From: Synechococcus sp. UW179A
GTDB lineage: Bacteria > Cyanobacteriota > Cyanobacteriia > PCC-6307 > Cyanobiaceae
Length of the DNA stretch: 64,000 nt
Direction: 5' to 3'
NCBI RefSeq assembly: GCF_900473965.1
Contig: NZ_UCNJ01000002.1
Location: 235,354-299,353 of the forward strand
Translations under genes and position numbers: made by a program
Shown here: piece after piece, positions 33,751 to 44,447 of the stretch
Position numbering within the stretch: position 1 is the stretch's first letter
Layout of the letters: each line of letters opens with the position of its first letter
The notes under the pieces: model-generated
The model's database searches: none
The model's input: only the letters and a program-made list of their open reading frames with translations
What the model was told of the DNA's origin: nothing

Positions 33751-34975
33751 GCGGTGGTATTTCACGGACTGTGTTGACCTGTTGTGGGAAAGGAATTTCA
33801 ATTCCTTCTCGTTTGAATGCTGTCCAGATCGCCTGATTCACTTCACTAACGATGCCGATGTTGCTCATCGGGTCGGAGATCCAATAGCGCAATGAATACT
33901 CGATGGCGGAGTCTCCGTAGTGCACCTGCAGCGCCCTTGGCGCTGGATGATTCAGCACTCTGGGCACGCTCAGAGCGGTCTGCTCAAGGATCTTGAGGAC
34001 AATCTGGGGATCATGGCTGTAGGCCGCGCCAACTCGGATCTCGCTGCGCCGCATTCGGTCTGTGGCGGTGTAACTGGTGGCCTGCGCGGTGAAAAACATC
34101 TGATTGGGAATCAGCAGTTCTGCGTTGTCTCGATCTCGCCAGAGCAGGGTGGCGCGCAGGCCCAGCTTGCGCACTTCGCAAGGATCTCCGTCCACCATGA
34201 GGATTTCTCCTGGACGCACTGACCCTTCAAACAGCAGCCAGATGCCGCTGATGAAGTTGGAAAACACCTCCTTGATGCCGAAGCCGAGGCCCACGGACAA
34301 TCCACCTGCGATCGCTACGAGAGCCGTGGAATTCAGACCGATGTGAAACCCCACGGCCGTGATGCCGATGCCAATCACCACATAACGGATGATCAGCTCC
34401 AGAGCCTTTCTGCTGCTATCACTGCAGCTGATCAGTTTCTGCAGCATCCAAGCCACACCCGCGGCCGGAAGTTTGGTGCCAACCAGCAGCAGATAGGTCA
34501 CCAGCATGGCGATGACCAGATTGTTCACGGTGAGGATCTCGCCAAAGAGGCTGCCCAGCTTGATCACGCCGAGATCAGCGGGATTGTCGAACTTGCTGAT
34601 CAGGTTCAGGCCCACCAGAACCAGGAAAAGCGGTCTCAGCAGTCGACTTTCCAGTTGATGGATTGTTGAGGTGGGAAGCAGCAGCAATAGCAGTTGGTTC
34701 AACAGGTTGAGCAGATTCCAGCCCAGCCAGCAAAGGCCGGCGTAGCTCACCAGCCCAGTCTTTCCGCCGGGAAGTTCGATCAGCCAGGCGATCAACAACA
34801 CGGCGATGGGCGCCACCAGCAATCTCAATGCTGGGTGCAGGTTCCCAAGCCGCCGTTGTGGGTTGATGAGGTGCCATCCCACGCTCAGTCCAAGGATTAG
34901 AAGCAATTGGGCGACAACAGCGCTTCGCTGCAGGTAACCCAGCCAGCCGAGAATTTCCCAGAGCAGCTGGCTCAT
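33701..34975 (-). CDS. MscS-family channel, pair A
   Basis: A 424-aa product with about five N-terminal membrane segments, then the pore/beta domain: IAGGLSVGLGFGIKEVFSNF, SGIWLLFEGSVRPGEILM, and AELLIPNQMFF. MscS channels gate on membrane tension or ligands and release ions and small solutes. It is translationally coupled (ATGA) to the upstream binding lipoprotein gene. The same pair recurs at 41.6-44.3 and 45.5-48.2 kb. The three paired channels share a Pro-Cys/VRKLGLRAT-type motif (DPCEVRKLGLRAT here). The C-terminal 50 bp overlap the convergent oxygenase gene. Confidence 0.92.
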   Translation of the reverse strand: MSQLLWEILGWLGYLQRSAVVAQLLLILGLSVGWHLINPQRRLGNLHPALRLLVAPIAVLLIAWLIELPGGKTGLVSYAGLCWLGWNLLNLLNQLLLLLLPTSTIHQLESRLLRPLFLVLVGLNLISKFDNPADLGVIKLGSLFGEILTVNNLVIAMLVTYLLLVGTKLPAAGVAWMLQKLISCSDSSRKALELIIRYVVIGIGITAVGFHIGLNSTALVAIAGGLSVGLGFGIKEVFSNFISGIWLLFEGSVRPGEILMVDGDPCEVRKLGLRATLLWRDRDNAELLIPNQMFFTAQATSYTATDRMRRSEIRVGAAYSHDPQIVLKILEQTALSVPRVLNHPAPRALQVHYGDSAIEYSLRYWISDPMSNIGIVSEVNQAIWTAFKREGIEIPFPQQVNTVREIPPLKSEPSAADNPPLSLH

Positions 34976-36201
34976 GATCCCCCCTCCAGGGCTTTGACCA
35001 GAGATTCCTGGCTGGAACGCGGGTTTGAGGCTCCAAACACCAGTTGAACCAGAACTTGCGACCCATCGCGATCGATGCTGCGATGGTGAGCCAGCCCAGC
35101 CAGAGCTGGTTCATGCAGCATCGAATCCTCTCTGGACTGCATAAGGGTGGCCAGCGTGCGGGAACTGCGCACCGGCACGGCCACGGCCGGATTGACTGGC
35201 AGGAATGCGAGGGAGCGCAGCGATAGATTCCGCTGCACCATCGGGTTGGTAATGAACTTGGCCAGGCTCACGGCCATGTCGCGTTGCCTTGGACTTGAAT
35301 TGGCTCCGAGTGCCAACACCCTCACGGCATTCATGGGGCTTGCAGTTCCAGCAGGACCGCTGGGAAGCGGCGAAACCCCGAGGTTTTCGCCCATCTGTTT
35401 TCTGAGTCGCAACAGGCTGTTGGAGTTGCAGCTCACCCAGTCGAGTTCCCCATCGTTGAGCAGGTTTTCCAGTTGCCCCTGGTCCTGGAAAAAGGTGATG
35501 TTCTGCTGGGCACTGGCCCGTTGTAACCAGCCCAGCCATGCCACCATCGCTTCAGTGTTCTCTGGCGTCAGTGTCTGGTCGTCGTTGGCCGTCGCCAGAC
35601 TTTGAATGGCTCCCAGGCTGCCTGCGGTCCAAAGCAGTTCCGAGAAGTTCACCGCCAAGCCCACCCTTGTACCGGATGCGCCCTGTTGGAGCAGTTCCTG
35701 CAGTGTGGTGGGAGGGTTTTGAACGATTTCGCGATTGAAGCAGGCAATCTGCGGGTAGATGACCATCGGCTGGGCCGTGATTCGCCCATCGTCCAACTTC
35801 ACCCTTTCCCACAGGCCTTGATCAGTTTCATAACGATTGAATGACTTGACTGGAAGCTCATCGGTGAGTCCTTCGCTCAGCAATTGATTGGCTTGAGGGG
35901 CATCCGTGACCACCAGATCGGGCCCCAGATCCGAGGCATTGCGGCGCTGGAGTTCCTGGTTGAGATTGGCGCGTTTGTACAGCGCAACCTGCACTTCCAC
36001 GTTGGGTTTGATCTTGCGGAAATCGTTGATGATGAGCTGAATCCGCTGGCGGAAGTCGGTCTGTGTGGCGGTATCGATCTTGCTGTCCTGGTCGATCACC
36101 ATCGCCAGGTAAAGCATCACCGGAAGCTCATTGCCGAGGCGGCTGCAACCGCTGAGCGCCAGGGTGGAGAGCAAGACGCTGGCTGCCAGCCGAGCACGCA
36201 C
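34972..36201 (-). CDS. Solute-binding lipoprotein of family 1 type, pair A
   Basis: A 409-aa product, GTG start, lipobox LALSGCSR. Binding-protein fold with LGPDLVVTDAPQANQLLSEG, IACFNREIVQNPPTTLQEL, and a Cys-containing motif LDWVSCNSNSLLRL that also occurs in the two other copies. It has the look of sugar-type family 1 binding proteins, but no ABC permease or ATPase is linked; the next gene is a MscS channel, overlapping by 4 nt. A sensory or gating partner role is an inference. Confidence 0.88.
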   Translation of the reverse strand: MRARLAASVLLSTLALSGCSRLGNELPVMLYLAMVIDQDSKIDTATQTDFRQRIQLIINDFRKIKPNVEVQVALYKRANLNQELQRRNASDLGPDLVVTDAPQANQLLSEGLTDELPVKSFNRYETDQGLWERVKLDDGRITAQPMVIYPQIACFNREIVQNPPTTLQELLQQGASGTRVGLAVNFSELLWTAGSLGAIQSLATANDDQTLTPENTEAMVAWLGWLQRASAQQNITFFQDQGQLENLLNDGELDWVSCNSNSLLRLRKQMGENLGVSPLPSGPAGTASPMNAVRVLALGANSSPRQRDMAVSLAKFITNPMVQRNLSLRSLAFLPVNPAVAVPVRSSRTLATLMQSREDSMLHEPALAGLAHHRSIDRDGSQVLVQLVFGASNPRSSQESLVKALEGGS

Positions 36202-36375
36202 GATCGAGAGTTGATTGGTCGATCCATTCTGATAATCAAATTCGTTGCTGTCTCGCCACAGCTCGTTCCATGGCCATCAGGCTGCCCCGTTTGCTCGGCA
36301 GGCTGATCTTGCGGCCTCGGTGTTGGTTCAGACAGCTGTTTTGCGAGCATGGATCGCTGTTGTTGAGCGCGTCCC

Positions 36376-39120
36376 GTGTCCGAACTGGCCAAGACCTATG
36401 ACCCGGTGGGCACCGAGGCCCGCTGGCAGCAGGCCTGGGAGGACCAAGGTGCTTTTCATCCCGACCCCCAGGCGCCTGGAGATCCGTTTTCGGTGGTGAT
36501 CCCGCCTCCGAATGTGACTGGCAGCCTGCACATGGGCCACGCCTTCAACACGGCCTTGATCGACACGATCGTGCGCTACCAGCGCCTGGCAGGAAAAAAT
36601 GTGCTTTGCCTGCCTGGCACTGACCATGCCTCGATCGCTGTGCAGACGATCCTTGAGAAGCAGCTCAAGCAGGAGGGCAAGACCCGTCATGGGCTCGGCC
36701 GCGATGCCTTTCTGCAGCGGGCCTGGCAGTGGAAGGCCGAAAGCGGCGGCCGCATCGTGGGCCAGCTGCGGCGGTTGGGGTATTCCGTTGATTGGAAGCG
36801 CCAGCGCTTCACCCTTGATGAAGGCCTGAGTGAGGCGGTGAAGGAGGCCTTCGTTCGGCTGCATGAGCAGGGGCTGATCTACCGCGGTGAATACCTGGTG
36901 AACTGGTGCCCCGCCTCGGGCTCCGCGGTGAGCGATCTGGAGGTGGAAATGAAGGAGGTGGACGGTCACCTCTGGCATTTCCGTTATCCCCTCAGTAGCG
37001 GTGATGGCCATCTGGAGGTGGCCACCACCCGGCCCGAAACGATGCTGGGCGACACGGCGGTGGCGGTGAACCCCACCGACGAGCGCTATGCCCACCTGGT
37101 GGGCCAGACCCTCACGCTGCCATTCGTGGGGCGGGACATTCCGATCGTGGCTGATGACCACGTGGAGAAGGAGTTCGGCACCGGCTGCGTCAAGGTGACG
37201 CCGGCCCACGACCCCAACGATTTCGCCATCGGCCAGCGCCACGGTCTGCCCCAGATCACGGTGATGCGCAAGAACGGCACGATGAACAAGGAGGCGGGCC
37301 AGTTCGAGGGGCTGGATCGCTTCGAGGCCCGCAAGGCCGTGGTGGCTGGCTTGGAGGAGCTGGGGCTGCTGGTGAAGGTGGAGGACTACCGCCACAGCGT
37401 TCCCTATTCCGATCGCGGCAAGGTGCCGGTGGAGCCCCTGCTCTCCACCCAGTGGTTCGTGAAAACCGAGCCTTTGGCGGCCCGCTGCCGTGAGGCATTG
37501 GAGCAGCAGGATCCTCGCTTTATTCCCGAGCGCTGGGAGAAGGTCTACCGCGACTGGCTCACCGACATCCGCGACTGGTGCATCAGCCGCCAGCTCTGGT
37601 GGGGGCATCGCATTCCCGCCTGGTTCGTGATCAGCGAGACCGATGGCAGATACACCGACACCACGCCTTATGTGGTGGCCCGCAACGAAGCCGAAGCCCT
37701 GGAGAAGGCCAAGGCGGAGTACGGCGCGGCGGCGGAGATCGAGCAGGATGAAGACGTGCTCGACACCTGGTTCTCCAGTGGCCTGTGGCCCTTTTCCACT
37801 CTGGGTTGGCCCGATGCGAGCAGCGCCGATCTGCAGCGCTGGTACCCCACCAGCACCCTGGTGACGGGCTTCGACATCATTTTCTTTTGGGTGGCCCGGA
37901 TGACGATGATGGCGGGCGCCTTCACGGCTGAGATGCCGTTCAAGGACGTCTACATCCATGGTCTGGTGAGGGATGAGCAGAACCGCAAGATGAGCAAGAG
38001 TGCCGGCAACGGCATCGATCCGCTGCTGCTGATTGACCGTTACGGCACCGATGCATTGCGCTTTGCTCTGGTGCGGGAAGTGGCTGGTGCTGGTCAGGAC
38101 ATTCGCCTGGACTACGACCGCAAGAAGGACACATCCGCCACCATTGAGGCTTCAAGGAATTTCGCCAACAAGCTTTGGAACGCCACCCGTTTCGCCTTGA
38201 TGAATCTGGATGGCAAGACTCCTGCTCAGTTGGGAGAAGCCGATCCCGCTGTTCTGCAGCTCGCGGATCGCTGGATCCTGTCGCGCCTGGCCAGGGTGAA
38301 CCGCGAAACAGCAGACCGCTACAGCCGCTACGGCCTGGGGGAAGCGGCCAAGGGGTTGTATGAGTTTGCCTGGAACGATGTTTGCGACTGGTATCTGGAG
38401 CTCAGCAAGCGCAGGCTTAATCCTGGTGAAAACGCCAGCGCTGAAGCACGCGCTGATCAGCGCACCGTCAGGCAGGTCTTGGCCAAGGTGATCTGTCAGA
38501 TGCACCTGATGCTGAATCCGCTGATGCCGCATCTCACTGAGGAGTTGTGGCACAGCGTCACCGCTGAGCCAGAGACAACCTTCCTGGCGCTGCAGACCTG
38601 GCCGGCCGTCGATGAAGAAGCCCTTGATCACGATCTCGAGGCATCATTCGCCGAGTTGATTGCGGCGATCCGCGTCGTGCGCAATCTGCGTGCAGTGGCC
38701 GGTCTTAAGCCATCCCAGACTGTTCCGGTCCGTTTTGTGAGTGGCCGCGACGATCTGGTCGCGGTGCTGCAGCAGGGAATGGCCGACATCACGGCGCTCA
38801 CTAAAGCTGAAACGGTTCAGGTGATGATGCCGTCTGAGGCGGATGCAGCCCCGGTGAGCAAGGCTTTGGCTGGCGTCAGCGGTGAGCTTCAGGTGCTGCT
38901 TCCGATCGAAGGACTGGTGGATCTCGATGCTCTCGCTGCAAGGCTCGAGAAGGACATCGCCAAGGCCGAGAAGGAGATCAAGGGTCTGGCAGGCCGACTT
39001 GGAAATCCCAACTTCGCCGATAAGGCGCCGCCGGAGGTGGTAGCGGAGTGCCAGGCCAACCTGGCTGAGAAGCAGGCCCAGGCTGATCTGGCGCGGAGGC
39101 GTTTGGAGGATCTCAGTTGA
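36376..39120 (+). CDS. valS: Valyl-tRNA synthetase
   Basis: Class I synthetase of 914 aa with HIGH as [16 protein letters not shown] and KMSKS as [13 protein letters not shown]. The editing domain ([16 protein letters not shown]) and the C-terminal coiled coil ([20 protein letters not shown]) are present. GTG at 36376 is the start. An antisense 543-aa frame (36328-37959) is a shadow of its codon bias. It is core genome, unrelated to the island tRNA-Val except by function. Confidence 0.97.
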   Translation: MSELAKTYDPVGTEARWQQAWEDQGAFHPDPQAPGDPFSVVIPPPNVTGSLHMGHAFNTALIDTIVRYQRLAGKNVLCLPGTDHASIAVQTILEKQLKQEGKTRHGLGRDAFLQRAWQWKAESGGRIVGQLRRLGYSVDWKRQRFTLDEGLSEAVKEAFVRLHEQGLIYRGEYLVNWCPASGSAVSDLEVEMKEVDGHLWHFRYPLSSGDGHLEVATTRPETMLGDTAVAVNPTDERYAHLVGQTLTLPFVGRDIPIVADDHVEKEFGTGCVKVTPAHDPNDFAIGQRHGLPQITVMRKNGTMNKEAGQFEGLDRFEARKAVVAGLEELGLLVKVEDYRHSVPYSDRGKVPVEPLLSTQWFVKTEPLAARCREALEQQDPRFIPERWEKVYRDWLTDIRDWCISRQLWWGHRIPAWFVISETDGRYTDTTPYVVARNEAEALEKAKAEYGAAAEIEQDEDVLDTWFSSGLWPFSTLGWPDASSADLQRWYPTSTLVTGFDIIFFWVARMTMMAGAFTAEMPFKDVYIHGLVRDEQNRKMSKSAGNGIDPLLLIDRYGTDALRFALVREVAGAGQDIRLDYDRKKDTSATIEASRNFANKLWNATRFALMNLDGKTPAQLGEADPAVLQLADRWILSRLARVNRETADRYSRYGLGEAAKGLYEFAWNDVCDWYLELSKRRLNPGENASAEARADQRTVRQVLAKVICQMHLMLNPLMPHLTEELWHSVTAEPETTFLALQTWPAVDEEALDHDLEASFAELIAAIRVVRNLRAVAGLKPSQTVPVRFVSGRDDLVAVLQQGMADITALTKAETVQVMMPSEADAAPVSKALAGVSGELQVLLPIEGLVDLDALAARLEKDIAKAEKEIKGLAGRLGNPNFADKAPPEVVAECQANLAEKQAQADLARRRLEDLS

Positions 39121-39184
39121 GTCGCTTGGGCTGTTCAGATCCCTAGCCTTCAGCAAGCTCTGCCCTTGACAGCTGGACTCTCCG

Positions 39185-40159
39185 TTGATCACGGTCGAAA
39201 GGCTCAGCAAGACGTACCGCGTCGCTGACAAACAGCCTGGCCTGGCCGGAACCCTGCAGCATTTTCTGCGCCGCAGGCAGCGTGACGTGTCGGCGGTGCG
39301 CGATGTGTCGTTCGCGATCGCTCCCGGCGAGATGGTGGGCTTTCTTGGGGCTAATGGCGCCGGCAAGACGACCACGCTCAAAATGCTGTGTGGCCTGATC
39401 TATCCCAGTTCCGGTCAGGTGTTGGTGGCCGGTCATCAACCCCAACGACGGCACCCCGATTTTCTGCGGCGCATCACGCTGGTGATGGGCCAGAAGCAAC
39501 AGCTCATCTGGGATCTGCCACCGATGGATTCGCTGCGTGTCAATGCGGCGGTTTATGGCATTCCGGATCGCGTTGCTAGCAGACGCATCGCCGACTTGTC
39601 GGATCTGCTGGAGCTGGGCGAAGAACTCACCCGGCCGGTGCGCAAGTTGTCGCTGGGCCAACGCATGAAGGCTGAGCTCCTGGCTGCCTTGCTGCACGAA
39701 CCCGAGGTGTTGTTTCTGGATGAACCGACTCTGGGGCTGGATGTGAATGCCCAGATGCGGGTGCGCCAGTTTCTGGCTGAGTACAACCGCCGCACCGGTG
39801 CGACCATCCTGCTCACCAGTCATTACATGGCTGACATCACAGCGCTGTGCCCTCGGGTGCTGCTGATTCATCAGGGACAGTTGTTTCACGACGGTGCCCT
39901 GGATCGCCTCGCCAGTCGTCTGGCGCCGGAGCGTCATGTGCGCCTGGAACTGAAAAAGCCCGCCCCTGCAGAAGCCTTCGCCGGGTTAGGTCGCCTCGAC
40001 AGCCTTGAGAACTGTGAGGTGAACCTGCGGGTGGATCCGGCCTCACTCACCAGGGTGCTGGCACAGATCCTGGAACGTTTTGAGGTGCGTGATCTGGAGG
40101 TGAATGATCCACCCATCGATCAGCTGATCGGCGAGTTGTTTCGCCAGGGAAGCCTCTGA
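39185..40159 (+). CDS. ABC-2 type exporter ATPase
   Basis: A 324-aa product, TTG start. Walker A GANGAGKTTTLKMLCGL, signature LSLGQRMKAELL, Walker B VLFLDEPTLGLD. The NodI/daunorubicin-type layout with a C-terminal extension of ~90 residues is usual for ABC-2 ATPases. Two permease genes follow at 1-nt spacing, making an ATPase plus two-permease exporter. The exported compound is unknown. Confidence 0.93.
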   Translation: MITVERLSKTYRVADKQPGLAGTLQHFLRRRQRDVSAVRDVSFAIAPGEMVGFLGANGAGKTTTLKMLCGLIYPSSGQVLVAGHQPQRRHPDFLRRITLVMGQKQQLIWDLPPMDSLRVNAAVYGIPDRVASRRIADLSDLLELGEELTRPVRKLSLGQRMKAELLAALLHEPEVLFLDEPTLGLDVNAQMRVRQFLAEYNRRTGATILLTSHYMADITALCPRVLLIHQGQLFHDGALDRLASRLAPERHVRLELKKPAPAEAFAGLGRLDSLENCEVNLRVDPASLTRVLAQILERFEVRDLEVNDPPIDQLIGELFRQGSL

Positions 40160-40956
40160 TGCGTATCTTTGGCCTCAACCGCCGCATTGTGCGTGCACTG
40201 CTGGGCAGTCAGTACGCCCACATGCTCGAGTACCGCGCTGAGATTGCCCTCTGGGCCTTGTCTGGAGTGCTGCCGTTCATCATGCTCAGCCTCTGGAGCG
40301 GCAGTGACGCACGCTCACAACTGGGTTTGGACGGGGTAGCTCTGGACCGTTACTTCCTCAGCGCCTTTCTGGTGCGTCAGTTTTCGGTGGTCTGGATGGT
40401 CTATGCCTTCGAGGAGGATGCGCTGCTGGGCAGGCTCTCGCCCTATCTGCTGCAACCATTGCATCCCCTCTGGCGCTACGTGGCCTCGCATCTGGGTGAG
40501 CAGCTCACGCGTTTGCCCTTCGCCGCCGGCATCGCCGGAGTGTTTTTTCTGATTCAGCCGCAGGCTTTCTGGATTCCATCCTTGGGCGGCTTTCTGCTGG
40601 CCTGGCTCGCCACCTGGATGGCCTTTGCCATCACCTTTCTGCTTCAGAGCCTGATTGCGTCTCTGTGTTTCTGGAGCGAGAAGGCCACGGCGTTGGAGCG
40701 TTTGCTGTTTCTTCCCTTCCTGTTTTTCTCCGGACTGCTCGCTCCGTTGACGGCCTTTCCGCCCGCTGTTCAGGAGTGGGTGCGCTGGACTCCCTTCCCC
40801 TATCTGATTGATTTTCCGGCCCGGGTCCTGTCCGGTGATCCCGTGAATCTGGCAGCAGGTTTCGCCGCACAGCTGGCCTGGGTGGCGTTGCTCCTGCCGT
40901 TGGTGCTCGTGCTCTGGCGAGCCGGTGTGCGGCGCTACAGCGCCATGGGGGCCTGA
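40159..40956 (+). CDS. ABC-2 type exporter permease 1
   Basis: A 265-aa product with six membrane helices, including IALWALSGVLPFIMLSLWSG and FFSGLLAPLTAFPPAVQEW. It overlaps the ATPase stop by 1 nt and is of the DUF990-like ABC-2 group. It pairs with the second permease to form the channel. Confidence 0.88.
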   Translation: MRIFGLNRRIVRALLGSQYAHMLEYRAEIALWALSGVLPFIMLSLWSGSDARSQLGLDGVALDRYFLSAFLVRQFSVVWMVYAFEEDALLGRLSPYLLQPLHPLWRYVASHLGEQLTRLPFAAGIAGVFFLIQPQAFWIPSLGGFLLAWLATWMAFAITFLLQSLIASLCFWSEKATALERLLFLPFLFFSGLLAPLTAFPPAVQEWVRWTPFPYLIDFPARVLSGDPVNLAAGFAAQLAWVALLLPLVLVLWRAGVRRYSAMGA

Positions 40957-40957
40957 G

Positions 40958-41746
40958 ATGGGGCGCTACTGGCGAACCTTGCGCCGTTTCTGGGGCACTG
41001 CTTTGGCCACTCAGCTGGAGTATCAGCTGAATGTGCTGGTGGAGCTACTGGCGGTGGCTCTCAGCTTGGGCGGCAGCCTGTTGCTCCTCTCACTGTTTTT
41101 CGGCCCCGGCCGGGAGCTGGGGGGATGGAACTGGAACCAGGCCCTGATCGTGCAGGGTTTTTACACCGTGTTCGATGGCATGACGACCGCCTGGCTGAGG
41201 CCCAACCTGGGAGCGATCGTCACCTATGTGCGTGAGGGCACCCTTGATTTCGTGCTGCTCAAACCGATCGACAGTCAGTTCTGGGTCTCTCTGCGCACCT
41301 TCGCTCCGGCGGGTCTTTCGGAGGTTGTTTTGGGCCTTGGCCTGGCCGCATGGGGCGGGCATCTATCCGGTGTGGTGTTAACCCCAGCTGTGCTGGTCAC
41401 GGTGTTGATGATGCTGTTGGTCGCTGCGCTGATTCTTTACTCGCTGTGGTTTCTGATCGCTGCCACCAGCATCTGGTTCGTGAAGACCTGGAACGCCACG
41501 GAAGTGCTGCGGGCCCTGCTGGCTTCGGGTCGCTACCCGCTCGAGGCTTATCCCGCGTCGTTGAGGCTGCTGTTCACCCTTGTCCTTCCCGTCGCTTTCC
41601 TCACCACAGTTCCAGCTGAGGTGCTCTTGGGGAGGGCATCACTGCCGTTGTTGGCGTTGGGGTTTGTCTTGGCTGGGGTCTTTTTCGCTGCTGCCCGTGG
41701 CTTCTGGTTGTTCGCGCTCCGTCATTACACTTCGGCCTCCAGTTAA
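40958..41746 (+). CDS. ABC-2 type exporter permease 2
   Basis: A 262-aa product (ATG 40958, 1 nt after permease 1 stop; an upstream in-frame start exists). Multiple helices (LNVLVELLAVALSLGGSLLL, PAVLVTVLMMLLVAALILYS) and the DUF990-like loop FYTVFDGMTTAWLRPNLG. Its last 108 bp overlap the convergent MscS gene at 41639. Confidence 0.86.
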   Translation: MGRYWRTLRRFWGTALATQLEYQLNVLVELLAVALSLGGSLLLLSLFFGPGRELGGWNWNQALIVQGFYTVFDGMTTAWLRPNLGAIVTYVREGTLDFVLLKPIDSQFWVSLRTFAPAGLSEVVLGLGLAAWGGHLSGVVLTPAVLVTVLMMLLVAALILYSLWFLIAATSIWFVKTWNATEVLRALLASGRYPLEAYPASLRLLFTLVLPVAFLTTVPAEVLLGRASLPLLALGFVLAGVFFAAARGFWLFALRHYTSASS

Positions 41747-42991
41747 CTGAAGATTGTTCTCATCCTTAGGTGGCCATTCCATGGGATACACCTGGCGCTG
41801 AGGGAAGGGGATGGTGATGTTGTTCTCCTCGAAAGCGCTCCAGATCTGCTGACGAAGTTCGCTGCCTACGTTTAAGGCTTCAAGGGGATTACGTACAGAA
41901 AATTTCAGCTTGTAGGTGATAGATGAGTCGGCAAAATCGATTGCAAACGCTTGGGCTGCGGGCTTGTTCAACACGCGTTTGTGGGACTGCGCAATCTGTT
42001 CCAGCAATGAAATCACTTGTTGAGGGTCGTGATGGTAAGCAGCTCCAACCACAACTGACTCTCTTCTGTAATTCTCTCCTGCCGTGAAAGATTCTGCCTG
42101 AGTTGCGAACAGAACTTGATTGGGAATCAGGAGTTCGGCATCGTCACGCTGTCTACTTAGAGTGGTCACTCTTAGGCCGAGGCTTATAACCCGACACGGT
42201 TCTTTTTCGATCATCAGTATTTCGCCAGGTTTGATGGCACCTTCAAGGAGTAGATAGATTCCACTGAAAAGATTGCCCAGCGTATCCTTAAGGCCGAACC
42301 CTAAACCTACGCCAATGGAGCCTGAGATAACAAGGAAGGTATTGCCTTGTACGCCAGCAAGGAGTGCGAGCGTTACAAATCCGATCGCAACAATAAGATA
42401 TTGAAAAAGTGGCTCAAGTATTTTGCGGCTTTGATCACTTGTTTTAAGTACGACCTGCATTAAATATGCCATCAATGCCGCAAGAGCTCGACTGGTGACG
42501 AGGATCAGGTACAAGCCAACTGAAAGTAAAAAAATGTTAGCAATTACAAAATCAGTGTTGAATAAATTACCTATGGTTATCAGGCCTACAGTTGAAAGAC
42601 TGCTGAGCCGATCAATGAAATAAATGATGGCCCCTATCAATATCGCTGGCCTTACAATCAAGCCAAGCCAGGATGCAAGTTGATTTTTAGGGTTATCGAT
42701 TTTTAGCCTTGATTCAAGCCAGTTGATAAAGCTTAAAAGCGCCCAGACAATTCCAATTCGAAAGATGATTCCAGATGGAATGGTCATTACCCTGAACAGC
42801 ATGCCTGGGACTAGCAGCGCCGTAGGGCCAAACAGAATGGCAAGATTTCGTTTGACACTAGAGGAATGTCTATTGCGACGGATGAATATAGTTGCAAACA
42901 CGACACAAAGAATGAAAGTGATCTGCCAGCTCACAGCCCATCGGTCGAGATAACCCAACCACCCGGCAACCTCAATCTGAAGATCTCTCAT
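41639..42991 (-). CDS. MscS-family channel, pair B
   Basis: A 450-aa product with N-terminal helices (ITFILCVVFATIFI) and the channel core VGLGFGLKDTLGNLFSGIYL, KPGEILMIEKEPC and LLIPNQVLF. A polar C-terminal tail (QPEATGSSEKDPSQDKPQRQ) lies in the 108-bp overlap with the permease gene, suggesting a late extension. It starts 5 nt after the binding-protein stop (42997), so they form an operon. AT-rich compared with pairs A and C, consistent with a different history. Confidence 0.92.
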   Translation of the reverse strand: MRDLQIEVAGWLGYLDRWAVSWQITFILCVVFATIFIRRNRHSSSVKRNLAILFGPTALLVPGMLFRVMTIPSGIIFRIGIVWALLSFINWLESRLKIDNPKNQLASWLGLIVRPAILIGAIIYFIDRLSSLSTVGLITIGNLFNTDFVIANIFLLSVGLYLILVTSRALAALMAYLMQVVLKTSDQSRKILEPLFQYLIVAIGFVTLALLAGVQGNTFLVISGSIGVGLGFGLKDTLGNLFSGIYLLLEGAIKPGEILMIEKEPCRVISLGLRVTTLSRQRDDAELLIPNQVLFATQAESFTAGENYRRESVVVGAAYHHDPQQVISLLEQIAQSHKRVLNKPAAQAFAIDFADSSITYKLKFSVRNPLEALNVGSELRQQIWSAFEENNITIPFPQRQVYPMEWPPKDENNLQLTGGRSVMTEREQPEATGSSEKDPSQDKPQRQQRQ

Positions 42992-42996
42992 AATGA

Positions 42997-44256
42997 TCAG
43001 TTTTCTTTCGTCATGGTTAAGATTTTCATCGCCTCATTAATACCAAGATAACCATTTGTGAATTCTCTGAATGTCCTGCTCAATTGCCAGTATCGGCTCA
43101 ATGAGTTCTTGGAGGTTTTTTCTTGAGGAAAAAGCCAACGATATATTCCATGCCAATCTTTTTCGTAATGATTGTTTTGTTCGTTATAAGAAGTATCTAA
43201 GGCATTGTTTTGTTTCGAGCTTTGAGGCGGGATTGCTACATTTTGATTGGCTGCCAGGAGTCCGGATTCTCTCAATTGCAATTTTCTTTGCGAGATAGTG
43301 TTCACACTTGATTTGATAAACTTTAATGCCATTTTTCGCTGGGATTTGCTGGAGTTTCGTCCTAGTGCAAAGACAATAGTTGATATGGGCGGAGAGGCTT
43401 TTGACTTCATGCCATTCGGTAATGCAGCAACACTGAGAGTGCTTCCCATTTTTCTTTTCAGGTCATCAATTTGAAGGCCCCAGCATGTACACCAGTCCAA
43501 TTTGTTGTTTTGTAGATTCTTTCCCAGATCCCTTGGGTTATCGTAGAAATAAATATTGTTATAAAGCGCTGCTTTGCGCAGCCATTCGAGCCAACCCCGT
43601 ATGGATGGAAAAGCCTGTTTGCTTGTAACCTGATTGCCAAGAGAACTTATTTCAGCCATTGCACCTTTGCTGCCAGCGGACCAGATTAGGTTAAGCGGGT
43701 CAGAAGAAAGTCCAATTTTGCGGCCGCTCGCACTGAGGTTTTCTAGTTCTTGAATGGTGCTTGGTGATTCTTTTATTTTTGTATTGTTAAAGCATGCGAT
43801 CTGAGTGTCTACCACCCATGGAGCATAAACATACTTACCATTGGCGTTTCTGGCCCATGGAAATCGGGAGCCATAAATTGCTTGAAAATACTTTTTGTCC
43901 GGAAGTATTGTTGTGAGATTGCGCTTGAGTAATTCGTTTGCAGTGCCTGTGTCTGCGATTATAAGGTCCGGCCCAAGATTAAGATTGGCGTCTGCTTCGA
44001 TTTGTTGAACGAACTTGCTGCTTGGGTAGGTGATGTATACGAGGCGCGTTTCTGGGTATGAACTTTGAAATGCTTCGGTGTACTCGTCGATTCGCGACTG
44101 TATTTTCGGTACATCGTCTTTGAATGATGAAGCGTCGACGGGGTACGAAATGAATAGGGTATTTGGCGCCTTTAAGCTGCTACAGCTGCTCAGCAGGATC
44201 GTCATTGAACCTGCAGCTGTCAAATTGAATATCCCTGACCGATGTGCTGAAAGCAT
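42997..44256 (-). CDS. Solute-binding lipoprotein, pair B
   Basis: A 419-aa product from ATG 44256 (MLSAHRSGIFNLTAAGSMTI), lipobox LLSSC. Matches the pair A and C copies at NLGPDLIIADTGTANELLKR, TQIACFNNTKIKESPSTIQE and the Cys motif LDWCTCWGL. No permease or ATPase nearby. A TTG at 44280 would add eight residues. AT-rich relative to its homologues. Confidence 0.86.
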   Translation of the reverse strand: MLSAHRSGIFNLTAAGSMTILLSSCSSLKAPNTLFISYPVDASSFKDDVPKIQSRIDEYTEAFQSSYPETRLVYITYPSSKFVQQIEADANLNLGPDLIIADTGTANELLKRNLTTILPDKKYFQAIYGSRFPWARNANGKYVYAPWVVDTQIACFNNTKIKESPSTIQELENLSASGRKIGLSSDPLNLIWSAGSKGAMAEISSLGNQVTSKQAFPSIRGWLEWLRKAALYNNIYFYDNPRDLGKNLQNNKLDWCTCWGLQIDDLKRKMGSTLSVAALPNGMKSKASPPISTIVFALGRNSSKSQRKMALKFIKSSVNTISQRKLQLRESGLLAANQNVAIPPQSSKQNNALDTSYNEQNNHYEKDWHGIYRWLFPQEKTSKNSLSRYWQLSRTFREFTNGYLGINEAMKILTMTKEN

Positions 44257-44447
44257 GGTACGGCCTTTGTTCCTCTTCAAGCTTAGCTCTAACTTATTCT
44301 TGTTTCATCTAAGTTTTCCATGAGACTTGTTCTTTTGTAAGGAATGATCCGAATGCTCTCCCAAGGTTTTGCCTAGGCAACAGAGACTTTTATCGCATTT
44401 CCTGTCTGGTTCTAATCTCTCTTGCTTCAGCTGTTGATCTGCTTGAT

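Noticed and set aside
36328..37959. 543-aa minus-strand frame opposite valS
   Set aside because: It lies wholly antisense to the valS catalytic domains, whose motifs are unmistakable. The GC-rich third positions create open antisense frames; its His/Gly-rich product shows no domain.
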